Counted from the first letter of the stretch, positions 1 through 9,498 are shown. The stretch: 20,897 bases of DNA from Pseudomonadota bacterium (GCA_023392975.1 JAEWNA010000147.1:1-20897); one strand, 5' to 3'. Notes: generated by a model not told the origin, from the letters alone. Translations and numbers: made by a program.

Positions 1-358
1 CCACCGCGGCGCGCGCCGGCAGCGCCGACGGTGTCAGGCGCAGGCCGACCGCGAGCCCGCCGAGGCCGAGCATGGCCGCCGCCGCGACCGGCAGCGGTCG
101 TGCGTACACGCAGAGCGCGACGGCCCACACGAGCACGAGCGCGGTCGCCATGCGACAGCGCAGGAGGCGGTGCAGCGGCCACGCCGAAGCGAGCGCGAGC
201 AGCGCCAGCACCAGCGACAGCGCGAAGCGCTCCGCCGGCAGCACGCGCCAGGTGTCGTGGACGACGAGGCCCGCCAGCGTCGCCGCACCGCCGATCGCGA
301 ACGCCCAGCGCATCGCATGCGAAGGCGTCGGGTCGACGGCGAGGGGCGATGCGGGCAT
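1..358 (-). CDS. N-terminal part of a multi-pass membrane protein, function unknown (runs off the window)
   Basis: The frame is open from ATG at 358 to the window edge (about 119 codons), with an in-frame TAG just upstream at 394-392. The translation begins MPASPLAVDPTPSHAMRW and continues with hydrophobic stretches (AFAIGGAATLAGLVV, FALSLVLALLALASAW, ATALVLVWAVAL, AAAAMLGLGGLAVGL) broken by short Arg-containing turns. This suggests at least four membrane helices in the inner membrane. Codons are strongly GC-ending. It diverges from glmU with a 94-bp gap that must hold both promoters. I do not recognise the family, and the C-terminal part is missing. Confidence 0.6.
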   Translation of the reverse strand, partial: MPASPLAVDPTPSHAMRWAFAIGGAATLAGLVVHDTWRVLPAERFALSLVLALLALASAWPLHRLLRCRMATALVLVWAVALCVYARPLPVAAAAMLGLGGLAVGLRLTPSALPARAAV

Positions 359-408
359 GCGGTCTGCGACGGCGAAGGCGGCGCCGGCATCCTAGCAGCC
401 GCAACCGC

Positions 409-414
409 TAGAAT
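409..414 (+). promoter_or_regulatory. Possible -10 box for glmU (TAGAAT)
   Basis: TAGAAT lies 38 bp before the glmU ATG in the short divergent gap, and is one of the few AT-rich hexamers there. No good -35 box is visible 17 bp upstream, so the call is weak. A GGAGG at about 430-434 and a CGGAGC nearer the ATG are candidate ribosome-binding sequences. Confidence 0.3.
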
Positions 415-452
415 GCTGGCATCACCGCCGGAGGTCCCGGCCCGGAGCACGC

Positions 453-1820
453 ATGACCGCCCCTCTCCACGTCGTCGTCCTCGCCGCGGGCGAGGGCAAG
501 CGGATGAAGTCCGCGCTGCCGAAGGTGCTGCAGAAGATCGCCAGCGTGCCGATGCTCGCGCACGTGATCGCCAGCGCACGCGCGCTCGATCCCGCCGGCA
601 TCCACATCGTCTACGGCCACGGCGGCGACGCGGTGCGCGCGGCCTTCGCGGGCCAGCCCGACTTGCAGTGGGCCGAGCAGGCGGAGCAGCTCGGCACGGG
701 CCATGCGGTGCAGCAGGCGATGCCCGGCGTGCCCGACGATGCGCGCGTGCTGGTGCTGTATGGCGACGTGCCGCTGATCCGCGCGGAGACCCTGCGCCGG
801 CTGCTCGATGCACCGGGACGACTGTCGGTGCTCGTCGCCGAGGTCGCGGACCCGACCGGCTACGGCCGCATCGTCCGCGACGCGCAGGGCCGCGTCGCCG
901 CGATCGTCGAGCACAAGGATGCCGACGAGGCGACCCGCCGCATCCGCTCGATCAACACCGGCATCATCGCCGCCGATGCCAATGCGCTGGTGCCGTGGCT
1001 GGACCGGCTGTCGAACGGCAATGCACAGGGCGAGTACTACCTCACCGACGTGTTCGCGATGGCCGCCGAGGAATTCCTGCCGGCCGAGATCGTGACGGTC
1101 GCCGACCCGATGGAAACCGAGGGCGCCAACGACCCGTGGCAGCTCGCGCAGCTCGAACGCGCGTACCAACGCCGGCGCGTGCGCGCGCTGTGCGACGCCG
1201 GCGCGCGCTTCGCCGATGTCGATCGCGTCGACGTGCGCGGTGAAGTCATGGTCGGTCGCGACGTCGAGATCGACGCGGACGTCGTGTTCGAAGGCCGCGT
1301 GGTGCTCGGCGACGGCGTGCGCATCGGCCCGTTCTGCCGGCTGAAGGATGTCACGCTCGCCCCCAGGACCGAAGTGCGCGCGCACTGCGACCTCGAGGGT
1401 GCGCGGACCGAGGGCGCGGTCCAGATCGGCCCGTTCGCGCGACTGCGCCCGGGCGCCGTGCTCGCCGACGGCGTCCACATCGGCAACTTCGTCGAAGTGA
1501 AGAACGCGGCGCTCGGCATCGGCAGCAAGGCCAACCACCTGGCCTACCTCGGCGACGCGGTGATCGGTGCGGGCGTCAATATCGGCGCCGGCACCATCAC
1601 CTGCAACTACGACGGCGCCAACAAGTGGACGACGACGATCGGGGACGGCGCCTTCATCGGTTCCAATGCCGCGCTGGTGGCGCCGGTGACGATCGGTGCG
1701 GGCGCCACCATCGCCGCCGGCTCGGTGATCCACAAGGACGCGCCGGAAGGCAAGCTCACCGTCGCGCGAAGCCGGCAGGAGACGGTCGATGGATGGAAGC
1801 GGCCGGTGAAGAAGTCCTGA
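453..1820 (+). CDS. glmU: Bifunctional GlmU: glucosamine-1-phosphate acetyltransferase / GlcNAc-1-phosphate uridyltransferase
   Basis: Cytoplasmic enzyme that makes UDP-GlcNAc for peptidoglycan and LPS. The C-terminal domain acetylates GlcN-1-P with acetyl-CoA, and the N-terminal domain then transfers UMP from UTP. The 455 aa match the usual family length (about 456). Visible signatures are the nucleotidyltransferase motif LAAGEGKRM (residues 10-18) with PK at 23-24, LGTGHAV near 81 and YGDVPL near 104. From about residue 250 there is a left-handed beta-helix of hexapeptide repeats. In the acetyltransferase part, GSKANHLAYLGDA carries His362, equivalent to the E. coli catalytic His363, followed by TCNYDGANK. 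The next gene on the plus strand is glmS, about 7.9 kb downstream; an exporter operon on the other strand lies between them. Confidence 0.97.
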   Translation: MTAPLHVVVLAAGEGKRMKSALPKVLQKIASVPMLAHVIASARALDPAGIHIVYGHGGDAVRAAFAGQPDLQWAEQAEQLGTGHAVQQAMPGVPDDARVLVLYGDVPLIRAETLRRLLDAPGRLSVLVAEVADPTGYGRIVRDAQGRVAAIVEHKDADEATRRIRSINTGIIAADANALVPWLDRLSNGNAQGEYYLTDVFAMAAEEFLPAEIVTVADPMETEGANDPWQLAQLERAYQRRRVRALCDAGARFADVDRVDVRGEVMVGRDVEIDADVVFEGRVVLGDGVRIGPFCRLKDVTLAPRTEVRAHCDLEGARTEGAVQIGPFARLRPGAVLADGVHIGNFVEVKNAALGIGSKANHLAYLGDAVIGAGVNIGAGTITCNYDGANKWTTTIGDGAFIGSNAALVAPVTIGAGATIAAGSVIHKDAPEGKLTVARSRQETVDGWKRPVKKS

Positions 1821-1840
1821 TCGCGAAGCGCGTGTCTTCG

Positions 1841-1862
1841 GTAGAGCGGCCTTCAGGCTGCT
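1841..1862 (+). repeat. GTAG-headed hairpin (REP-like), possible glmU terminator
   Basis: GTAG at 1841-1844 is followed by a stem AGCGGCC (1845-1851), loop TTCA and GGCTGCT (1856-1862), with one G-T pair. GTAG followed by an imperfect palindrome is the layout of the small REP-type repeats described in Stenotrophomonas and relatives. It lies in the 78-bp gap between the convergent glmU and the histidine kinase, and may also act as a weak terminator. It has no T tract. A related GTAG/AGCGG segment occurs at 15068-15076. Confidence 0.4.
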
Positions 1863-1898
1863 TAATCTGCAGGAGCGATGTCGTGAAGTGCGGGTCGC

Positions 1899-3212
1899 TC
1901 ACTTCGCCGGCAGGGTCAGGCTGACCCACAGCCCGCCGCCCTCGCGGTTCTGCAACGCGATGCGGCCGCCGTGCGCTTCGATGATGTCGCGGCACAGCGC
2001 GAGGCCCAGGCCGGTGCCGTGGCGCTTGGTCGAATAGAACGGCAGCAGCGCCTGCGCCAGCACGGCTTCGCTCATCCCGCTGCCTCGATCGAGGATGTCG
2101 ATCCGCCAGACGTCGGGCTGGCGCCGGAGCCGCAACTGGACGTCCTCGGGCGCGGAGCCGGATTCGTGCGCGTTCTTCACCAGATTGAGCAGCGCCTGCT
2201 CGAACTGGGCGATGTCGACCTGCGCCACGCCGTCGGCGTGGGCGCCGTCCCAGGCGAACTCCACCTGGCTCCGCAACTGGCCGAGGAAGCGTGACCACTC
2301 GATCGGCTGCAGTCGCGGGGCCGGCAGCTTGGCGAAACGTGCGTAGTCGCGGATGAAGCCCTCGAGATGCCGCGCGCGTTCCTCGATCGTCGCCAGTGCG
2401 TTCGGGATGCGTTCGAGCTGTCCGCGTTTCATCAGCTCGGCGCTGGAGTGCGCGAGCGAGGCGATCGGCGCGAGCGAGTTGTTCAGTTCGTGGCTGATCA
2501 CGCGGATCACCTTCTTCCACGTCTGCACTTCCTGCCGGCGCAGTTCGGCGGTGAGCTGGCGGAGCAGGACCAACTCGTGACGACGGCCGTTGAGACGGAA
2601 GCCGCGACGCGAGAGATGGAAGATGTCCTCGTTGTCTTCGTCGCCCACGGCGAAGATGCCATCGCCGCCGCGCTCGAACGCATCGCGCAGGGGCTGCGGC
2701 GTCCGCGCCAGCACCGTGTCGAAGTCCTGGCCTTCCAGACGGCGACCTTCGCCCAGCAGCTTGCGCGCCGCGAGATTACCGAGCACGACGCGTTGTGACG
2801 GATCGATCAGCACCATTGCCACGGGCGTGTTCTGGACCATCGTGTCCAGCAGCAGTTCGCGCTGGACCAGCGACAGCCGCTGCTCGCGCAGGGCGTCGCC
2901 GAGCGCGTTGTGCGCATCGACCAGTTCGGCCAAGTCCTGATCGCGGTCCCAGGCGATGCCGAAGCTGAAGTCGCCGTCGCGGTAGCTCGCGACCGTGCCG
3001 GCGAGCGCGCGAAACAGGCCGCGCATCGGTTTCAGCGTATGTCGCAGCGCGGCGATCGTGATCAGCGCGGAGAGGCCTCCAGCCAGCGTCGCCGCGGCCC
3101 ACGGCGTCAGCCAGCGCGTGAGCAGCGTGGTCGCGAACGCGGCGCAGACGACGCCGAGCAGGGCCGGAACCCCGATCCGGATCGACAGTGGCCAGCGACG
3201 GAAACGCGACAT
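1899..3212 (-). CDS. Membrane histidine kinase of the NtrC/NtrY-like group, nearly loop-less sensor
   Basis: Sensor kinase expected to phosphorylate the NtrC-type regulator encoded just upstream. I chose ATG 3212 (MSRFRRWPL; 437 aa), 10 bp after the regulator stop; the frame is open further upstream but only across the regulator gene. Two membrane helices (about residues 12-33 and 38-57) are separated by only about five residues (WLTPW), so there is no periplasmic sensor domain. A HAMP-like linker (61-85) and a PAS-like domain (about 118-225) follow. The H-box VISHELNNSLAPI has His241. The ATPase domain has N-box NLVKNAHES (Asn347), G1 DRGSG (375-379) and G2 GTGLGL (399-404). All residues needed for autophosphorylation look present. 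It is the last gene of the exporter operon. The signal is unknown; the layout suggests intramembrane sensing. Confidence 0.92.
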   Translation of the reverse strand: MSRFRRWPLSIRIGVPALLGVVCAAFATTLLTRWLTPWAAATLAGGLSALITIAALRHTLKPMRGLFRALAGTVASYRDGDFSFGIAWDRDQDLAELVDAHNALGDALREQRLSLVQRELLLDTMVQNTPVAMVLIDPSQRVVLGNLAARKLLGEGRRLEGQDFDTVLARTPQPLRDAFERGGDGIFAVGDEDNEDIFHLSRRGFRLNGRRHELVLLRQLTAELRRQEVQTWKKVIRVISHELNNSLAPIASLAHSSAELMKRGQLERIPNALATIEERARHLEGFIRDYARFAKLPAPRLQPIEWSRFLGQLRSQVEFAWDGAHADGVAQVDIAQFEQALLNLVKNAHESGSAPEDVQLRLRRQPDVWRIDILDRGSGMSEAVLAQALLPFYSTKRHGTGLGLALCRDIIEAHGGRIALQNREGGGLWVSLTLPAK

Positions 3213-3222
3213 GGGCACGCGC

Positions 3223-4563
<1,341 letters not shown>

Positions 4564-4596
4564 GGGCGCAGCCTAGCAGGTCGCAGGAAGCCGGCG

Positions 4597-5826
4597 TCAG
4601 ACGCTGCGCGTCGCCACCGCGGGCGGCACCGCCGCTGCACGACGTGCCGGTCCGAACACCGCGACCTGTCCGAGCAGCCACAGCGCGGCCGCACCGACCG
4701 GCAGATACGTCCAGGGCAATCGCGGCAGCTCGTAGTGCGACATCAGCAACTGGTTCAGGCCGTAGGCGCCGAGCATCCCGATGCCGATGCCGACCGTCGC
4801 CAGCAGGAAATTCTCCGTCTGGAAATAGCGCAGCACCTGGCCGCGGGTCGCGCCGAGCGCGCGGCGCACGCCGATCTGCTTGGTGCGCTGCTGCACCCAG
4901 AAGCTGGCGAGGCCGACGATGCCCAGCGCGGTGACCACCAGCAGGGCCGCGATCACCACCGCCATCAGCCAGACCATCGAACGATCGTTGCTGAAGTAGT
5001 CGGCGCGGCTTTCCTCGTAAGTGCGCTGACGGAGCACAAGCCGGTTCCGGTCGACCTTCATCAGTGCGGCGACGGCGTCCTTGAGGACTTGCGCGCGGCG
5101 ATCGGGCGAGGCGACGCGCACGAAGTAGGCGCCATCGGTGTAGGGCTGGTGGATCGGCAGGATCATCGAATCCCCCGGTGAGGAATCCGAGCCCCAGAGG
5201 CTGGGCCGTGCCAGCGTGTCGACGACGCCGACGACGGTGAGCGGGATGCTGCCGGTGTAGACCACCTTGCCCAGCGGCTTGCCGTCGGGGAACAGCTTGC
5301 GCGCCACGGACGACGTGATCAGCACCGAGGCCGACACCTTCGAGGGATCGGCGGCCAGCCGCGCGTTGATCTCCGAAGAGAGTGCGATCTCGTCCGGCAG
5401 GAAATCGCGTCCGGAGACCAGGTGCAGTCCGAGGGTGCTCACCAGGTCGGCGCCTTCGTACTGCGCGACGTTGATCGTGTCGCGCGCCTGGTTGGGATCC
5501 AGGCCCAGGCCGGTGTTGCTCGAACTGTCGTAGAACGGCACCTGGTTGGTCACGGTCGCGGCGACCACGCCGGGGACCGCGCGCAGGGCCGCGAGGTCCT
5601 CGGCCGTGCGCGCCTCGGCGTTGGTCTGCGTGCCGATGCCGCCGAGCTGGATCTCGAGCAGCGTGTCTTCGGCGATGCCGCTGGGTTCGTTGAGCGTGTC
5701 GAGTCGGCGCTGGATCAGGAACAGCGCATTGCACACGATGGCGCAGGTCAACGCGATCTCCAGCACGATCAGCAGGGCCGCGGTCTTGTGTCGGACGAGG
5801 GAGGAGAGGATCGGACGGATATCCAT
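4597..5826 (-). CDS. ABC transporter permease, FtsX/MacB-like (second permease)
   Basis: Inner-membrane subunit of a tripartite exporter. ATG 5826 (MDIRPILSSLVRHK) is preferred because GGAG lies about 7 nt upstream; it gives 409 aa. The protein has one N-terminal membrane helix (about 17-39, AALLIVLEIALTCAIVCNAL) and a large periplasmic domain (about 45-285) of MacB type. Three C-terminal helices follow (MVWLMAVVIAALLVVTALGI and two more). The stretch KQIGVRRALGATRGQVLRYF after the first of these is the typical cytoplasmic coupling segment that contacts the ATPase. It follows the first permease by 31 bp, with a hairpin in the gap. The two permeases differ in sequence, suggesting a heterodimer served by one ATPase. 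Confidence 0.92.
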   Translation of the reverse strand: MDIRPILSSLVRHKTAALLIVLEIALTCAIVCNALFLIQRRLDTLNEPSGIAEDTLLEIQLGGIGTQTNAEARTAEDLAALRAVPGVVAATVTNQVPFYDSSSNTGLGLDPNQARDTINVAQYEGADLVSTLGLHLVSGRDFLPDEIALSSEINARLAADPSKVSASVLITSSVARKLFPDGKPLGKVVYTGSIPLTVVGVVDTLARPSLWGSDSSPGDSMILPIHQPYTDGAYFVRVASPDRRAQVLKDAVAALMKVDRNRLVLRQRTYEESRADYFSNDRSMVWLMAVVIAALLVVTALGIVGLASFWVQQRTKQIGVRRALGATRGQVLRYFQTENFLLATVGIGIGMLGAYGLNQLLMSHYELPRLPWTYLPVGAAALWLLGQVAVFGPARRAAAVPPAVATRSV

Positions 5827-5839
5827 GACAGGGCTCCAG

Positions 5840-5859
5840 GACGTCATCGGGATGACGTC
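5840..5859 (-). other. Intercistronic hairpin between the two permease genes
   Basis: This is a perfect 8-bp inverted repeat, GACGTCAT (5840-5847) and ATGACGTC (5852-5859), with a 4-nt loop. It overlaps the stop codon of the first permease (5858-5860) and ends just before the ribosome-binding site of the second (GGAG, about 5833-5836 on the minus strand). Such a structure could tune the second permease through translational coupling or mRNA stability; that role is inference. Each arm also contains the self-complementary GACGTC. Confidence 0.45.
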
Positions 5860-7183
5860 ATTGCGATTTCAGTTGCAGCGCGGGCGCCACCTGCATGGCG
5901 CGCCACGCGGGCAACAGGCCGGCCAGGAGGCTGGCGACGAGGGTCAGCGAGAAGGCGACGAACAGCATCGTCGGGTCGAGATGGGCGAGGTCGGCGTAGT
6001 CCACCGGCTGTCGGCGCACCGCCATCAACCCGAGCTGCGCCAGCCCGAGGCCGAGGATGCCTCCGACCAGGCCTACGGCGCCGGCCTCGACGAGGAACTG
6101 GGCGAAGATCGCGCCGCGCGAGGCGCCGAGGGCGCGTCGCACGCCGATTTCGCCGCTGCGGCGCAGGAACTTGGCCAGCAGCAGGCCCACCGTGTTGAGC
6201 AGGCACACCAGCAGGAAGCTCATTGCCAGCCAGACCTGCAGGCGCACGTCCTCGGGCACGACCTCGCGGAACGACAGCCAACCCATCACGTCGCGAAGCC
6301 GCGTGTTCGGCGGCCGCTGGAAACGCCCCGCGGCATGCTGCTGCGCGGAGTAGTTGTCGAGGTAGGCCTTGAAACCCGCGGCATCGGACGGCTTGGCGAG
6401 TTCGACCCAGTACTGGATCCAGGTGCACGATGCCGAGAGCGAGGTCGGTTCCGTGTTGGGTGTGCCGTCGGCGGAGAAGCAGTTCATGTTGCCCCGGCGC
6501 GACATCTTCAGCGACATCGCGGTGGAGAACGGCAGGAACACCGGTTCCGCGTCGCCATAGCGGCCGGTGGCGAGGTCGTAGAAGCGGGGATTCGGACGCC
6601 AGGTGTCCATCACGCCGATCACGCGGAAGCTGGCGCCATCCATGCGCAGCGTCTTGCCCACGCTGTCCTTGCCGCCGAAGAGCTTGTCGTTGAGCGTGGT
6701 CGAAATCACCGCCACGCGTGCGGCGCCGGCGTCGTCCGCGGCGCTCCAGCCGCGACCGTAGCGCAGCGGCACGTCGAACATCGGGAAGAAATCGGCGGTG
6801 ACGAAGCGGGCGTTGGTGCGGAACGGCGCCAGGCCGTTGGTGTCGGGCACGATCGACGCGTTGCCGCCGGCGCCCATGGTCTGGCGCAGGCCACGGTGTT
6901 CCCGCAACAGCGCTTCTGCGTCGAAGCGGGTGAGCTGGAATTCGGGTTCTTCGCCCGGCACCAGGCCGTCCTTCGGCAGCGGATCCAGCTGCACGTAGAA
7001 CAACCGATCGCTCTTGCTGGGGATCGGATCGCCGGACAGCACGTGGAAGACGGTGAGCGTGGTCATCGATGCGCCGATGCCCAGCGCCACGGCCAGCACC
7101 ATCAGCAGGGTCAGCACGCGGTTGCGCCGGAAACTGCGCACCGCCAGCTGCAGGTAATACGCGAACATGTCGTAGCCGAACAT
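5858..7183 (-). CDS. ABC transporter permease, FtsX/MacB-like (first permease)
   Basis: Inner-membrane permease of the exporter, 441 aa. ATG 7183 is supported by a full AGGAGG 5 nt upstream; the ATPase stop codon TGA directly precedes it (TGAGGAGG), so the two are tightly coupled. One N-terminal helix (about 22-47, VLTLLMVLAVALGIGASMTTL) is followed by a large periplasmic domain (about 50-310) and three C-terminal helices (LAMSFLLVCLLNTVGLLLAK, GAVGLVGGILGLGLAQLGLM, FVAFSLTLVASLLAGLLPAW). GEIGVRRALGASRGAIFAQF is the coupling region. The layout is that of MacB/FtsX/YknZ-type permeases, which act as mechanotransmitters for periplasmic substrates rather than moving them through the membrane. The substrate is unknown. 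Confidence 0.93.
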   Translation of the reverse strand: MFGYDMFAYYLQLAVRSFRRNRVLTLLMVLAVALGIGASMTTLTVFHVLSGDPIPSKSDRLFYVQLDPLPKDGLVPGEEPEFQLTRFDAEALLREHRGLRQTMGAGGNASIVPDTNGLAPFRTNARFVTADFFPMFDVPLRYGRGWSAADDAGAARVAVISTTLNDKLFGGKDSVGKTLRMDGASFRVIGVMDTWRPNPRFYDLATGRYGDAEPVFLPFSTAMSLKMSRRGNMNCFSADGTPNTEPTSLSASCTWIQYWVELAKPSDAAGFKAYLDNYSAQQHAAGRFQRPPNTRLRDVMGWLSFREVVPEDVRLQVWLAMSFLLVCLLNTVGLLLAKFLRRSGEIGVRRALGASRGAIFAQFLVEAGAVGLVGGILGLGLAQLGLMAVRRQPVDYADLAHLDPTMLFVAFSLTLVASLLAGLLPAWRAMQVAPALQLKSQ

Positions 7184-7192
7184 GGCGCCTCC

Positions 7193-7909
7193 TCAGACCG
7201 AAACGGCCAGGGTCGATGGACGTGCGACGAGGCTGGGCTCGCGCGCCAGGTCGGTGGCGGTGCCGTCGACGACGTGCACGTTGCGCTGCGCGCGCGCGGC
7301 GAGCTCGGGGTCGTGGGTCACCATCACGATCGTGGTGCCCTGCGCGTTGATCTCCTCCAGCAGCTCCATCACGCTGCGCGCCATCTGCGAATCGAGGTTG
7401 CCGGTCGGCTCGTCCGCAAGCAGCAGGCGCGGATCGCCCGCGATCGCGCGCGCGATCGCCGCACGCTGCTGCTGGCCGCCGGACAGCTCGGCCGGATAGT
7501 GCTTCATCCGGGAGCCGAGGCCGACGCGGGTCAGGGCGTCCTCGATGCGGCGGCGACGGTCGGCCGCAGCCATGCCGCGGTAGCGCAGCGGCGCGTCGAC
7601 GTTGTCGAACAGGTTGAGATCGGGGATCAGGTTGAAGCTCTGGAAGATGAAGCCGATCTTGCGGTTGCGCAGCCGCGAACGCGCATCGTCGCCGAGCCTG
7701 CTCACGTCCTCGCCATCGAGCAGGTAGGTGCCCGAGGTGAACTCCTCCAGCAGCCCGGCAATGTTGAGGAAGGTGGTCTTGCCGGAGCCGGAGGGCCCGG
7801 TGACCGCGACGAACTCGCCTTCCTTCACTTCCAGATCGAGCGACCGCAGCGCGTGGGTTTCGACCAGTTCGGTGCGGTAGACCTTGGTGACGCCTTGCAT
7901 GTGCAACAT
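7193..7909 (-). CDS. ABC transporter ATP-binding protein, LolD/MacB type
   Basis: Cytoplasmic ATPase (238 aa) that powers the two-permease exporter. ATG 7909 (MLHMQGVTKVYRT) has GGAG about 7 nt upstream. Walker A is GPSGSGKTT (38-46), the Q-loop Gln is at 90 (FIFQSFNLIP), the signature is LSGGQ (142-146) followed by QQRAAIARA, Walker B is LLLADEP (162-168) and the switch His is at 199. All are intact. FQSFNLIP after the Q-loop is typical of the LolD/MacB/FtsE/YknY group. It is a separate polypeptide here, whereas in MacB the ATPase is fused to the permease. A 55-bp gap follows the upstream small gene. Confidence 0.96.
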   Translation of the reverse strand: MLHMQGVTKVYRTELVETHALRSLDLEVKEGEFVAVTGPSGSGKTTFLNIAGLLEEFTSGTYLLDGEDVSRLGDDARSRLRNRKIGFIFQSFNLIPDLNLFDNVDAPLRYRGMAAADRRRRIEDALTRVGLGSRMKHYPAELSGGQQQRAAIARAIAGDPRLLLADEPTGNLDSQMARSVMELLEEINAQGTTIVMVTHDPELAARAQRNVHVVDGTATDLAREPSLVARPSTLAVSV

Positions 7910-7964
7910 GGGGAACTCCGGGAAACGAAAGAGAGGGCGAGGGCGGCGACGCGTCGGATCGCGA

Positions 7965-8204
7965 TCAGCCGATGCGGAAGCGCGAGGGCAGCGTCGGCGC
8001 GGGGGCGAAGCTGACGGTCCGGCGCGGGCGGTGCAGCACCGCATCGTTCGCGGATGGCGCCAGCACGACGCTGTGCAGCGGCGGCGGGCGACGGGGGATC
8101 GCCGCCGCGAGCGCGTCGGCGTTCCAGTGCGGAGCGAAGGGGGCGATGGCGTCGGGGGAGGCAGTGCCGAGGAGCACGGTGTCGAGAGGCATGGACATGA
8201 TCAT
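7965..8204 (-). CDS. Unrecognised 79-aa small protein coupled to the membrane-fusion gene
   Basis: ATG 8204 overlaps the stop of the membrane-fusion gene (ATGA, 8204-8201), a classic translational-coupling arrangement. Later in-frame ATGs (third and fifth codons) could also serve. The frame continues for 79 codons to TGA 7965. Third codon positions are almost all G or C, as in the flanking genes, which argues for real coding rather than a spacer. The product has no Cys, 13 Pro, a basic RPRR stretch (59-62) and a tail ending SRFRIG. It has no membrane helix and no ordinary signal peptide. I know no family for it. Its place inside an exporter operon suggests an exported peptide, a signal for the kinase or a transporter accessory; none is shown by the sequence. 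Confidence 0.72.
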   Translation of the reverse strand: MIMSMPLDTVLLGTASPDAIAPFAPHWNADALAAAIPRRPPPLHSVVLAPSANDAVLHRPRRTVSFAPAPTLPSRFRIG

Positions 8205-9466
8205 TCTCCGGTGATGCGGATGCGTTCGGCGTCGCCGAACCGTTCGGCGCCGGAGACCACGATGCGGTCTCCCGGTTTGGCGCCCTCGAGGATTTCCACG
8301 GCGTCGAGGCTGCTGACGCCGGTGCGGATGCGACGTTTCACAGCGGTGTCGCCGTCCATGACGTAGACGGCGCCGCCGCCCTGCTCCAGGAACGGGCCGC
8401 GTTCGACCATCAGCACGTCGCGGCGGGTATCCAGCACGATCCGCGCGCTGAGGCGCTGGTTCTGGCGCAGACCCGGCGGCTGCCGGTCCTTGAAGCGCAG
8501 GCGGGCGGCGACCTCGCCGTTCACCACCTCGGGCGAGACGGCGGAGATCGCCGCGGCGTAGGTTTCGCCCGTGCTCGAGATCTCCGCCGGAATGCCGATG
8601 CCGAGGTCGCGGGCGAAGCTTTCGGGCACCTTGATCTCGACCTCGAACACCGACAGGTCGACGACGCTGAGCACCGGCGCGTTGTCGGCGACGTTCGCGC
8701 GCTGGGCGACCAGCACCTGGCCGATCTGGCCGTCGAACGGTGCGCGCAAGGAGAGCGCTTCCACCTGCCGACGCAGCTCGTCGACCACGGCGCGCTGGCG
8801 ATCGGCCTGCAGTCGCTTGTTGCGGCTGTCGAGGTCCGCGCCGCGGCCCTGCAGCGAGAATTCCTGCTGCGCGGCGGCGAGGGCGAGTTCCGATTTCTTC
8901 AGCGCATCCTGGGCCCGGGCCACGTCGATCTGCGCGACCGCACCGCCGTCGAACGCACGCTTGTTGCGCTCGAGGTCGCGCGCCGCCGCGATGCGGTCCA
9001 CCGAGGCCTGGTCGAGCTGCTTGCGGGCGTTGGCGCGGGTGAGCGCACCGTCGAGCGTCGCGCGCGAGGTCTCGGCTTCGAGGCCGGCGAGGGTCGCTTC
9101 CTCCTGCGCGAGCCGGCTGCGCAGCTCGGGGCTGTCGATCTCGGCGAGGACCTGGTCCTTCTTCACCGCGTCGCCGGCGACGACCTTGAGGGTCACGGTG
9201 CCGGCGGAGATCGCGTACAGCGTGGGGCTGTTCGCCGAGATCACCCGGCCTTCCGCCGAGAGGTCGCGGACCAGGTCGCCGCGACGCACCTCGGCGATGC
9301 GCACCCGGGCGGCATCGACCGAGCGGCTGCCGCCGCGCCAGGCCGACACGGTCGCCGCCGCCGCGACCGCTACGCCGAGCGCGACGACGACGGGCAGGCG
9401 CCAGCGGCGGGTGCGGGGAGAGGAGGCGAGGACGGTGTCCTGGGCGGCGGTGTCGCGGATGGTCAT
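8201..9466 (-). CDS. Periplasmic membrane-fusion (adaptor) protein, HlyD/MacA type
   Basis: Adaptor that links the inner-membrane permeases to an outer-membrane channel (none is encoded here, so a shared TolC is inferred). I chose ATG 9466 (MTIRDTAAQD; 421 aa). Upstream ATGs at 9499 and 9526 lie at or before the -12 element of the sigma-54 promoter and could not be on that transcript. One N-terminal helix (about 24-42, PVVVALGVAVAAAATVSAW) anchors it. The first half-lipoyl segment is at about 80-115 (SAGTVTLKVVAGDAVKKDQVLAEIDS) and a long alpha-helical hairpin, rich in Ala, Arg and Glu, runs about 115-238. The second half-lipoyl segment is LRAPFDGQIGQ near 240. Beta-barrel and membrane-proximal domains follow. 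It is the first gene of the operon. No strong Shine-Dalgarno precedes 9466. Confidence 0.92.
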   Translation of the reverse strand: MTIRDTAAQDTVLASSPRTRRWRLPVVVALGVAVAAAATVSAWRGGSRSVDAARVRIAEVRRGDLVRDLSAEGRVISANSPTLYAISAGTVTLKVVAGDAVKKDQVLAEIDSPELRSRLAQEEATLAGLEAETSRATLDGALTRANARKQLDQASVDRIAAARDLERNKRAFDGGAVAQIDVARAQDALKKSELALAAAQQEFSLQGRGADLDSRNKRLQADRQRAVVDELRRQVEALSLRAPFDGQIGQVLVAQRANVADNAPVLSVVDLSVFEVEIKVPESFARDLGIGIPAEISSTGETYAAAISAVSPEVVNGEVAARLRFKDRQPPGLRQNQRLSARIVLDTRRDVLMVERGPFLEQGGGAVYVMDGDTAVKRRIRTGVSSLDAVEILEGAKPGDRIVVSGAERFGDAERIRITGE

Positions 9467-9498
9467 GGCAGTGGAATGCTTGGATTCGCCTGGATCCA

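Noticed and set aside
5546..8014. About 822-codon plus-strand frame opposite the exporter genes
   Set aside because: It mirrors the permease and ATPase genes, which have intact motifs and good ribosome-binding sites on the minus strand.
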